Source: Phycisphaerae bacterium (GTDB lineage Bacteria; Planctomycetota; Phycisphaerae; UBA1845; Fen-1342). From it: 64,000 nt of DNA. A program made the translations under genes and the position numbers. Within the stretch, counting starts at the first letter, position 1; every line of letters begins with the position of its first letter. The stretch is taken from NCBI GenBank assembly GCA_030428945.1, contig JAUIEC010000015.1:86320-150319 (forward strand), read 5' to 3'. Positions 1-7,712 of this stretch are shown here, in pieces. The notes below the pieces were generated by a model, which did no database searches, was not told the DNA's origin, and worked only from the letters and a program-made list of their open reading frames with translations.

Positions 1-24
1 ATCTCGGAGTTCTCAAGGAGAAGC

Positions 25-3000
25 ATGATGCGCAAGTTGACACGGCTGGGATTGATCGGCCTGTGTGCGGGGGTGCTCGGCATCCCGGCATGGGCGGATG
101 GTCCGGCACAGGTACGGGTCGCCGTACTGGACGCGGGCGGCACGCTGACCGCGCCGATCGGACTGACGTATGAGATCGACGGACAACTCTACAAGGCCGT
201 CTCGGATGCCAACGGCACCCTGATCCTGAACACCGACGGGGCCGAACGGGTCACGATCGGGCTGGACGGCCAGGCGCCGCTCGAACTGAACCTCGAAGCG
301 GACAGCACGAACATGCTGATCGACGTCACCCGCGGGCAGGCCAAGCTCGTCTCGCAGGTCGGCTTCGGCCAGGCGCTGCGCACGGCCGGCATCCCGGCGG
401 TCGGGGCGGACGCGATCACGGCGGTGACGGAGTTCGAGCCGATGTCGGCCCGGCTGACCGGCGAGCTGATCAGTCGCGGTCTGCGTCAGGGTTCGGACAG
501 TTGCACGGGCGCGGAAGCGATCTCCGGCCTGGGCACGTTCGACTTCGACAACACGACGGCGACCAACGAAGGCCCCAACCACCCCGGTTGCCTGGCCTTC
601 GGCTTCGACAGCATCGCCTTTGACGTCTGGTTCTGCTGGACCGCGCCGGCCGACGGCGACTACGCGCTGGCGACCTGCGACGTCACGACCCTGGACACCA
701 AGATCGCGGTCTACGACGGCTGTGTCTGCCCGACCGACGACTCGACGCTGCTAGGCTGCAACGACGACACCTGCTCGCTGCAGTCGACCGTCAACTTCTC
801 GGCCGTCGGTGGTCAGACCTACCTGCTGCGGATCGGCATGTACCCCGGACCGAGCGTGACCTCGGGCGGTGTCGGGCAGTTCACGATCAGCGGTGCCGAG
901 CCCCCGCCGGAGCCGGCCGACTGCAACCAGCCGATGGTCAACTGCCAGGCGGGTGATCCGGCCGACGCGCTGAACGCGACGGGCGGGATCTTCACGGTGG
1001 CGGAAGACTTCGTGACGACGGCGGACGGCTCGATCAGCGAGCTGTGCTGGTTCGGCACGTACTTCGACGGGTTCGGCGACTGCTCGAGCCTGATCAGCGA
1101 CGACTTCACGGTCAGCTACTACGAAAACAACGACGGTTTCCCGGGCACGCAGATCGCCTCGTTCTCGCAGAGCGGCGGCAGCCTGAACGTGTCGGGTCCG
1201 ACGGCGACGGGCGGTCAGATCGCGGGCTTCATTCCCGAGTACCTGATCAGCGCGACGCACGCCCCGGTGGCGGTCACGGCCGACACCTGCTACTGGCTGG
1301 AGATCAGCAACAACATCAGTGGCTGCTCGTTCTTCTGGGAGATCAGCGGCGCCGGCAACGGCCGGGTGCTGCAGGACGGCGACGGCACCAACCCGCCGAA
1401 CGGCTACGACCTGACGGACGCGGTGGTCAACGACGTGGCGTTCTGCCTGGATCTGGAACTGGGTGATCCGAACTGCGCCCCGGCGCCGCTGGACACGCCC
1501 TGCGAGATTCCGGACGAGAACTGCCAGGGTGCCGACCAGATCAACGCCTTCACCAGCACCGAGACGATCTTCACGGTCGCCGACGACTTCGAGACGCCGT
1601 CCTCGCGGGCGGTCCTCAGCTCGGTCTGCTGGACCGGTGGCGGTCAGGATCAGACCACGGGTGGTCCGTGCAGCGGTGCGGACGACTTCACGGTCACGTA
1701 CTACGACGATGCCGGCGGCATGCCGGGCAGCGTGATCGCCAGCTTCTCGCAGAGCGGTGGCAGCCTGACGGTCGACTCCGGCCCGACCGGCCTGCTGATC
1801 GCCGGGGCGCTGGCCGAGATCGAGTACACCGGTGCCCACGCCCCGGTCACGCTCGGCGACGGAACCTGCTACTGGATCGAGATCACCAACGCGGCCGCCG
1901 GCTGCAACTGGTTCTGGGGCACGTCCTCGGAAGGCAACGGGATCGCGTTCCAGGACGGTGACGGCTTCGTGCCGCCGGATGGTTACGACGAGTCGGACCG
2001 CATCGTCGGCGACCTGTCGTTCTGCCTGGATACCGGTCTCGGTGACGCGGGCAACTGCCTGCCGCCGCCGCCGGCCAACGATGAATGCGTCAACGCCGAA
2101 GACCTGCCGTGCAACGCGTCGGTGACGGTGGACACCACCTTCGCGACGACCGCGGTGGACGATCCGGACTACAGCTGCATCTTCAACGGCCCCGGTCAGG
2201 GTGCCGGCAGCGTCTGGTACACGTTCACGGCGACCGACACGTCGGCCTTCCTGGACACCAACTCGAGTGCGGCCAGCGACAGCGTGATCGCCGTCTACGA
2301 CGGCAGTTGCGGCAGCCTGGTCGAGATCGCCTGCAGCGAAGACGAAGGCGACGGGCTGCTGTCCGAGGTCTGCGTCGAAGGCCTGACGGTCGGCAACACC
2401 TACTACATCCAGCTCTCGGCCTTCAGTGCGGCCGACCAGGGTTCCTACACCCTGAGCCTGCAGTGCCCGTGCCCGGCGCCGCCTGAGCCGCCGGCCAACG
2501 ATGACTGCGAGGATGCCGAGGCGGTTGCGATTCCGTCGCTGACGGCCGGTGACACGACCCTGGCGCAGCTTGATACCGCTCCGTTCTGTGACACCTCGGT
2601 CACCTCGGCCGGTGTCTGGTACAGCGTTGAGGGTACCGGTACGACGATCACGGCTTCGCTGTGCAACGGCAACACCGGCTACGACTCGAAGCTGAGCGTG
2701 TACTGCGGTGACTGCGACAGCCTGGTGTGCGTGGTCGGCAACGACGACACGTGCGGCCTGCAGTCCGAGGTTTCGTGGTGCTCGCAGGCGGGTGCGACCT
2801 ACCTGATCCTGGTGCACGGCTTCAGCAGTGCGGTCGGTCCGTTCGAGCTCGAACTGAGCGAAGACGGCATCGCCTGCACGGCGACGGTCGAGTGTCTCCC
2901 GCAGGGTGCCTGCTGCCTGATGGACGGCTCCTGCGAGATCACGACCGCCAGCGCCTGTGCCGACCAGGGTGGTTCGTTCCAGGGTGAAGGCACCGACTGC

Positions 3001-4107
3001 GGTGGCCTGGTCTACACGCTGGCGACCTGCGACAGCCTCTTCGAGGACATCGCCGGCACCGGCACCCTGGCCCCGACCGCCAGCAGCTCGGATGACAACG
3101 GTGACGCCAACGTTCCGATCGGCTTCGACTTCACGTTCTTCGGCAACACCTACGGCGCGATCGGCATCGCTTCGAACGGGTACCTGACCTTCGGTGAAGA
3201 CATCAGTGACCTGAGCAACGATCCGATCCCGACCGCCACGCTGCCGAACGACATGATCGCCGGCCTGTGGGACGACCTGGCGCCGAACTCGGATCCGAAC
3301 GCCAACGTCTACTACCAGACGTCGGGCATGGCGCCGAACCGGACCTTCACCGTCCAGTGGGATCGCGTCCCGCAGTTTGCCAACACGGATGACAACACCT
3401 TCCAGGTGGTCCTCTACGAAGGCAGCAACGCGATCGAGATCCGCTACAAGTCGGTCACGCCGGAAGGCTTCGCCGGGGATTACACGATCGGCATCGAGAA
3501 CGCCGACGGTACCGACGGCATCGAAGTCGATGCGACCGGCGTTGCGGCGGGCACCTGCGTCCGCTTCGAGCCGACCGTCGTGCCGAGCCCGTGCGTCGAG
3601 ACGATCGAGTTCGACATGCTGCCTGGCAGCTGCCCGAACATTCTGCGTCGGCCGCTCAGCGGTCTGCCGCGGATCGTCTCCGGGGCCCTGCTCGGCTCGG
3701 CCAGCTTCGATGTCAACGACATCGACGTGGGTGCCGGCATCACCATCGAACGCGTCGATGGCGCCGGTTCGCCGACGGTCCTGTTCAACTCGTCGATCGC
3801 CGACGTCGCGACTCCGTTCCCGGACAATGGCTGTGACTGCCATGACGCCAACGGTGACGGGTTCGATGACCTGGTGATCAACTTCAGTCGCAACCCGTTC
3901 CGCAACGGGATCGACATCACCTCGGTGCCGCTTGGTACGGACATTCCGCTGGTGGTCAAGGGCTTCCTGACGAACGGCACGCCGTTCGTTGCCTACGACT
4001 GCCTGCGGCGCGCCGCGCCGGGCGTCCCGACGGACATGACCCCGGTCACGCTGCCCGCCAGCGGGCAGAACGCCAACACCGACGTCGCCGATGTCCACCA
4101 GCCGTAA
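25..4107 (+). CDS. Large secreted Cys-rich multidomain surface protein
   Basis: 1360-residue exported protein with an N-terminal signal peptide (hydrophobic residues 9-22, AWA cleavage site near 24). AGGAG at 16-20 precedes ATG-ATG at 25. Residues about 155-290, 690-825 and 828-960 resemble pre-peptidase C-terminal/choice-of-anchor beta-domains (ANDxC entry, VWYxxT, YDSKLSVY). Residues about 300-485 and 495-680 are two diverged copies of one module (FTVAEDF, SFSQSGGSL, CYWLEISN, DGDG...GYD). A GACC-type Cys motif near 975 leads into a beta-rich FFGNTYGAIG...SNGYLTFG segment. No catalytic motif is seen, so the role is inferred to be structural or adhesive at the cell surface. The gene ends at a strong terminator; the upstream region lies outside the window. 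Confidence 0.85.
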   Translation: MMRKLTRLGLIGLCAGVLGIPAWADGPAQVRVAVLDAGGTLTAPIGLTYEIDGQLYKAVSDANGTLILNTDGAERVTIGLDGQAPLELNLEADSTNMLIDVTRGQAKLVSQVGFGQALRTAGIPAVGADAITAVTEFEPMSARLTGELISRGLRQGSDSCTGAEAISGLGTFDFDNTTATNEGPNHPGCLAFGFDSIAFDVWFCWTAPADGDYALATCDVTTLDTKIAVYDGCVCPTDDSTLLGCNDDTCSLQSTVNFSAVGGQTYLLRIGMYPGPSVTSGGVGQFTISGAEPPPEPADCNQPMVNCQAGDPADALNATGGIFTVAEDFVTTADGSISELCWFGTYFDGFGDCSSLISDDFTVSYYENNDGFPGTQIASFSQSGGSLNVSGPTATGGQIAGFIPEYLISATHAPVAVTADTCYWLEISNNISGCSFFWEISGAGNGRVLQDGDGTNPPNGYDLTDAVVNDVAFCLDLELGDPNCAPAPLDTPCEIPDENCQGADQINAFTSTETIFTVADDFETPSSRAVLSSVCWTGGGQDQTTGGPCSGADDFTVTYYDDAGGMPGSVIASFSQSGGSLTVDSGPTGLLIAGALAEIEYTGAHAPVTLGDGTCYWIEITNAAAGCNWFWGTSSEGNGIAFQDGDGFVPPDGYDESDRIVGDLSFCLDTGLGDAGNCLPPPPANDECVNAEDLPCNASVTVDTTFATTAVDDPDYSCIFNGPGQGAGSVWYTFTATDTSAFLDTNSSAASDSVIAVYDGSCGSLVEIACSEDEGDGLLSEVCVEGLTVGNTYYIQLSAFSAADQGSYTLSLQCPCPAPPEPPANDDCEDAEAVAIPSLTAGDTTLAQLDTAPFCDTSVTSAGVWYSVEGTGTTITASLCNGNTGYDSKLSVYCGDCDSLVCVVGNDDTCGLQSEVSWCSQAGATYLILVHGFSSAVGPFELELSEDGIACTATVECLPQGACCLMDGSCEITTASACADQGGSFQGEGTDCGGLVYTLATCDSLFEDIAGTGTLAPTASSSDDNGDANVPIGFDFTFFGNTYGAIGIASNGYLTFGEDISDLSNDPIPTATLPNDMIAGLWDDLAPNSDPNANVYYQTSGMAPNRTFTVQWDRVPQFANTDDNTFQVVLYEGSNAIEIRYKSVTPEGFAGDYTIGIENADGTDGIEVDATGVAAGTCVRFEPTVVPSPCVETIEFDMLPGSCPNILRRPLSGLPRIVSGALLGSASFDVNDIDVGAGITIERVDGAGSPTVLFNSSIADVATPFPDNGCDCHDANGDGFDDLVINFSRNPFRNGIDITSVPLGTDIPLVVKGFLTNGTPFVAYDCLRRAAPGVPTDMTPVTLPASGQNANTDVADVHQP

Positions 4108-4137
4108 GGCGCGGTAGACGGCAACGTCACAACCAAC

Positions 4138-4177
4138 GGGGCCGGATCCTTCACGGGATCCGGCCCCAGGTCTTTTT
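4138..4177 (+). terminator. Strong Rho-independent terminator
   Basis: Perfect 12-bp inverted repeat GGGGCCGGATCC / GGATCCGGCCCC (4138-4149 and 4156-4167) with a 6-nt loop, followed by a T run (4173-4177). It lies 30 nt after the stop of the large secreted protein. Confidence 0.9.
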
Positions 4178-4184
4178 GGGGGAA

Positions 4185-4216
4185 GGGAGCGAGGGAGCCA
4201 GGGAGCAAGGGAGCGA
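4185..4216. repeat. 4 x 8-bp tandem repeat (GGGAGCNA)
   Basis: Four consecutive octamers gggagcga, gggagcca, gggagcaa, gggagcga. The array at 4397-4436 is the reverse complement of the same unit, so the pair is inverted around about 180 bp of non-coding DNA. The 335-bp gap 4108-4442 holds only the terminator and these two arrays. Confidence 0.85.
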
Positions 4217-4396
4217 GTGCAGAGCCCGCCTGGATCAGGGCGAAGGTGGACGAGCCGGCTTTCGCCGTTGTCGGTGCAGGCTCAGAGGCTGGGGGCGGAC
4301 GTCAGTGCAGTAACATGCGGGGATGCAGCGTCTGCCGGTAGGCGTTGACAGGGAAGGTCGCGACCTGCAGGTGCGGGTGCCTGTCGGCTTCCGGTC

Positions 4397-4436
4397 TCGC
4401 TCCCTTGCTCCCTTGCTCCCTGGCTCCCTCGCTCCC
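4397..4436. repeat. 5 x 8-bp tandem repeat, inverted relative to 4185-4216
   Basis: Five consecutive octamers of the form TNGCTCCC ending 6 bp from the MATE transporter stop codon. The unit is the reverse complement of the array at 4185-4216. Confidence 0.85.
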
Positions 4437-4442
4437 TTCGCC

Positions 4443-5921
4443 TCACACTTCAATCTTCTTCCAGCCGCCGTGGACGAAACGCAGCCAGCTCATCAGGAAC
4501 TTGGCGATGTTGTCCAGCCACATGCCGCACCAGCAGCCGATCAGGCCCCAGCCGAAGTAGATCCCGAACAGCCACGCCCCCGGCAGACGCAGCAGCCAGC
4601 CGCCGCAGAACTGCATCACCATCGTCGCCCGCGTGTCGCCCGCCCCACGCAGCGCGCCGGTGTAGACGATCGCAGCCGCCAGGATCGGCTGCACGAACGC
4701 CATCAGCCGGAACGCACGGGCCCCGACCTCCTGCACGGCCGGGTCACGCGTCATCGCGCCGTAGATCGGCCCGGCCAGCAGGAAGAAACCCAGCCCGATC
4801 AGCGTGCACAGCCCGGCCGCCTGCAACGCCGCCTGGTGCCCGCTGCGACTGGCCAGGCGGGGCTGCCGGGCCCCCAGGTACTGCCCGACCAGCGTCGAGG
4901 CCGCCGTCATCCACGCCACGGCCGGCAGGAACGAGATCGCTTCCATCCGCATGCCGATCAGGTGCGCGGCGTAGTTGACCGTCGCCGCCTCGCCGCGCCC
5001 GGAGTTCGCCACCACCAGCACGAAGCCGAAGTGCGCGCCCCACAGCATCAGCACGTCCAGGAACGCCGGAATGCCGATGTTCATCAACCGCCCCAGGATC
5101 GCCGGATCCGGTCGCAGCAGCGGAATCCGCAGCCGCAACCCGCGCAGCCCGCGATACAGCATCACCAGCGTCAGCACCCCGCCCAGGCAGCGGGCCACCA
5201 CCGTCCCGATCGCGATCCCCCTGACCCCCAGCAGCGGACCCCACCAGCCGAACACCAGCGCCGCCGATACCACCGCGTTGACCACGTTGACCACCAGCAT
5301 GATCGCCATCGGCGTCCGCATGTCGCCGGCCGCACGCAACGCCCCCGATCCGATCAGCAGCATGCTGAACAGGATGTAGCCAATCGCGTCGATACGGATG
5401 TATTCCACCAGCGACCCGCGGGCCGCCGGAATCTGCAGCAACTGCTCCGCCAGCGCGGGGGCCGCCGCGTACACGCTGCCGGCCACCAGCAGGCCGAGCG
5501 TCAGCGCCAGGACCAGGGCCTGGTGCAGGGCCCGGTTGGCCGTCTCGCGGTCCCCGGCGCCATAGCTGCGGGCCACCAGGGCGGCCGTCCCGGTTCCGAC
5601 CAGCGAGAACGCCAGCGAGACCCACCAGCCGAGGTAGCCGCCCGTGCCGACCGCGGCCGAGGCCTCCTTGGTCAGCGTGCCGGCCAGCCACATGTCGACG
5701 AAGCCGACCATGAAGTTGCCGAGCTGCTCGCCGAGCATCGGCAGCGCCAGCACGATGACCTGGTAGGGGATCGGACCGGCCGGCAGGGAATCGGGCAGGT
5801 CGGGCGTGACCTCCAGGCCGCCGACGTCCGAGGCGGCCGCCCCGGCGCACTGATCGGGCGTGCGCGCATCGATCCGCGCCGTGCGGGCGGAATCAGACTG
5901 CTCGGGTTTGCCTTGGGTCAT
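4443..5921 (-). CDS. MATE family multidrug/toxin efflux transporter
   Basis: 492-residue integral membrane protein of the MATE (NorM/DinF-like) family, which exports cationic drugs or metabolites in exchange for Na+ or H+ across the inner membrane. A polar N-terminal tail of about 50 residues precedes twelve predicted membrane segments in two lobes; typical MATE features are PYQVIVLALPMLGEQLGNFM in the first helix, VGFVDMWLAG in helix 2 and the lobe-two counterpart NIGIPAFLDVLMLWGAH. Length is slightly above the usual 440-460 because of the tail. It is transcribed alone. Substrate cannot be predicted. Confidence 0.92.
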   Translation of the reverse strand: MTQGKPEQSDSARTARIDARTPDQCAGAAASDVGGLEVTPDLPDSLPAGPIPYQVIVLALPMLGEQLGNFMVGFVDMWLAGTLTKEASAAVGTGGYLGWWVSLAFSLVGTGTAALVARSYGAGDRETANRALHQALVLALTLGLLVAGSVYAAAPALAEQLLQIPAARGSLVEYIRIDAIGYILFSMLLIGSGALRAAGDMRTPMAIMLVVNVVNAVVSAALVFGWWGPLLGVRGIAIGTVVARCLGGVLTLVMLYRGLRGLRLRIPLLRPDPAILGRLMNIGIPAFLDVLMLWGAHFGFVLVVANSGRGEAATVNYAAHLIGMRMEAISFLPAVAWMTAASTLVGQYLGARQPRLASRSGHQAALQAAGLCTLIGLGFFLLAGPIYGAMTRDPAVQEVGARAFRLMAFVQPILAAAIVYTGALRGAGDTRATMVMQFCGGWLLRLPGAWLFGIYFGWGLIGCWCGMWLDNIAKFLMSWLRFVHGGWKKIEV

Positions 5922-5955
5922 GCTTCCGCCGCGGCCGGGGTCCTACGCGTGGAGG

Positions 5956-5961
5956 AGTATA
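5956..5961 (-). promoter_or_regulatory. Candidate -10 box (TATACT) for the MATE gene
   Basis: On the minus strand TATACT lies 35 nt upstream of the MATE start codon, within a short inverted repeat GGAG...CTCC. No convincing -35 hexamer is seen, so this rests on one box. Confidence 0.35.
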
Positions 5962-5982
5962 ACGCTCCGGGCGCGGCGGACG

Positions 5983-7344
5983 TTACCCGGTCGGGACGGG
6001 ATCGGCGGGGCGGGTGTGCAGTTCGGCCTCGATGACGCGGACGAAGGCGGCCACGACCTCGGGATCGAACTGCGTTCCGGCGTGCGCCTGCAGTTCGCGG
6101 AGCGCTTCGGCCGGCCGGCTGCCCTTGCGATAGGGGCGGTCCGAGGTGATGCAGTCGTAGACGTCGGCGACCGAGATCATGCGGGCCTTGAGCGGGATCT
6201 CGTCGCCGCGCAGCCCGGCCGGATAGCCGAGTCCGTCGTAGCGTTCGTGATGGTGCAGGACGGCTTCGGTGACTTCTTCGAGTCCCTGCACGTGACTGAC
6301 GATGCGGGCGCCGATCTGGGTGTGATCCTGAACGAGCAGGTACTCTTCCTCGGACAGGCCGCTCTGCTTGGCGAGAATCGCGTCGGGCACCCCGATCTTG
6401 CCGACGTCGTGCAGCAGGCCGGAGAGTTCCACCAGGTGCAGGGCCCGCGATCCGCGGATGCCCAGTTCGCGGGCCGTGGCCACGCACAACTGGCCGACGC
6501 GAGTCGAGTGATCGTGGGTGTAGTGGTCCTTGGCGTCAACGGCCGAGGCGAGGGCCCGGATCGTGCTGAGCATCTGCTGGGTGACGCTCTCGTGCAGGCG
6601 GCAGTTCAGCAGGGCCGAGGCGCTGACGGTCGAGAGGCTCTGCAGCAGTTTCTGGTCGCGGGCGGTGAACTCGGCGTCGCCGTCACGCTCGGTCGCGGTC
6701 AGCACGCCGAGGGCCCGGCCGCGGGCGACCAGCGGGACGCGGACGACGGCGAAGACGTCGCTGTCGTAGGTGCCGAGCGAGTGGAAGGCCGGCACCTCGC
6801 CGGAGTGGTTGCAGACCAGCAGGCCCTTCTCCTGCAGGACGTGCCCGGCGATGGTGCCGGAGATCGGGATGGCGACGTCGGGGATGTCGGCCGGCAGGCC
6901 GCGCGAGGCGACCAGTCGGAGGCAGTCCTGGTTTTCCTCGACCATCAGCAGGGAGACCCGCCGGCAGCGGAGGATCCGGGCGGCCTCGTCGACGAGCCAC
7001 TGGGCGATCTCGGCCGGGTTGGTCTTGGTGGCGGCGCTGGGGATCAGTTCGTAGAGCAGGTTGAGTTCTTCGAAGCTCTCGAGCATCGCCCGGGTGACGC
7101 CGTTGAGGGCCTGTTCGCGGTCGAGCATGTGTCCGAGGGTGCCCTGCAGGGCGGCGGCCAGTTGCGGGCTGGCGTCGGCTGCGGGGGTGATCTGCAGGTC
7201 GCCGTGGTCGCCGTCGTCGCGGGTGATCTCGACCCGGTTGCCGACCAGGGCGGCCAGGGCGGTCAGCGCGTTCTGCAACGGGGCGGTTTCGACGAATTCG
7301 CCCAGCGGCTCGGGAGCGCAGATCTGGATCAGAGGTTCAGGCAC
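5983..7344 (-). CDS. GAF domain/HD-GYP phosphodiesterase
   Basis: 453-residue cytoplasmic protein. Residues about 115-265 form a GAF-like sensor domain (RRVSLLMVEEN, GTIAGHVLQEKG, VVRVPLVARGRALGVLT). Residues about 280-440 are an HD-GYP domain with HDHSTRVG, the metal-binding LHDVGKIGVPD, HHHERYDGLGYP and SVADVYDCITSDRPY. HD-GYP enzymes hydrolyse cyclic di-GMP. The start overlaps the 3' end of the response regulator by 16 nt, so the two are translationally linked and probably act in one pathway with the PilZ histidine kinase further upstream. GLGYP replaces the more usual GTGYP. Confidence 0.9.
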   Translation of the reverse strand: MPEPLIQICAPEPLGEFVETAPLQNALTALAALVGNRVEITRDDGDHGDLQITPAADASPQLAAALQGTLGHMLDREQALNGVTRAMLESFEELNLLYELIPSAATKTNPAEIAQWLVDEAARILRCRRVSLLMVEENQDCLRLVASRGLPADIPDVAIPISGTIAGHVLQEKGLLVCNHSGEVPAFHSLGTYDSDVFAVVRVPLVARGRALGVLTATERDGDAEFTARDQKLLQSLSTVSASALLNCRLHESVTQQMLSTIRALASAVDAKDHYTHDHSTRVGQLCVATARELGIRGSRALHLVELSGLLHDVGKIGVPDAILAKQSGLSEEEYLLVQDHTQIGARIVSHVQGLEEVTEAVLHHHERYDGLGYPAGLRGDEIPLKARMISVADVYDCITSDRPYRKGSRPAEALRELQAHAGTQFDPEVVAAFVRVIEAELHTRPADPVPTG

Positions 7345-7712
7345 GATCCGTTCTCCAGGGCCCGGGTGACCATTTCGCGCACGGTGGTGGGATCGAAGGG
7401 TTTGGCGACGACCAGCGCGCCCCAGCTTTCCTGGGCGCGGGTGGCGTCCTGGGCCTGTCCCTTGGCGGTCAGAATGATGATCGCCAGTTGCCGGGTCTCT
7501 TCGCGTTCGCGGAGCTTGGCGACCAGTTCGAGGCCGTTCATCTCGGGCATCATCACGTCGGTGATCAGCAGGTCCGGCGGGCTCTGGCAGATCTTCTCGT
7601 ATGCCTCGCGACCGTTGCGGGCGATCTCGATCTCGCGCTGGGGTCCGCGGAGCAGGAACCGCAGGCCTTCGAGGACGTAGTGTTCATCATCGGTGATCAG
7701 AATCCGCTTCAC
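7329..7712 (-). CDS. Single-domain CheY-like response regulator
   Basis: 127-residue stand-alone receiver domain. It starts at GTG (7712) inside the stop of the histidine kinase (GTGA overlap), giving MKRILITDDEHY. The acidic pocket DDE is near residue 8, the phosphoacceptor Asp is in LLITDVMMPEMNG, the switch Thr in IIILTAKG and the conserved Lys in VVAKPFDP. There is no output domain, so the signal must pass by protein contact, probably to the overlapping HD-GYP protein or back to the kinase. The long open frame running further upstream in this frame is a shadow of the kinase gene. Confidence 0.88.
   Translation of the reverse strand: MKRILITDDEHYVLEGLRFLLRGPQREIEIARNGREAYEKICQSPPDLLITDVMMPEMNGLELVAKLREREETRQLAIIILTAKGQAQDATRAQESWGALVVAKPFDPTTVREMVTRALENGSCLNL

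Noticed and set aside
751..4098. Long antisense open frame under the large secreted protein
   Set aside because: High-GC shadow: Arg/Val/Asp-rich, no domain, no RBS; the plus-strand frame has a signal peptide and clear domains.
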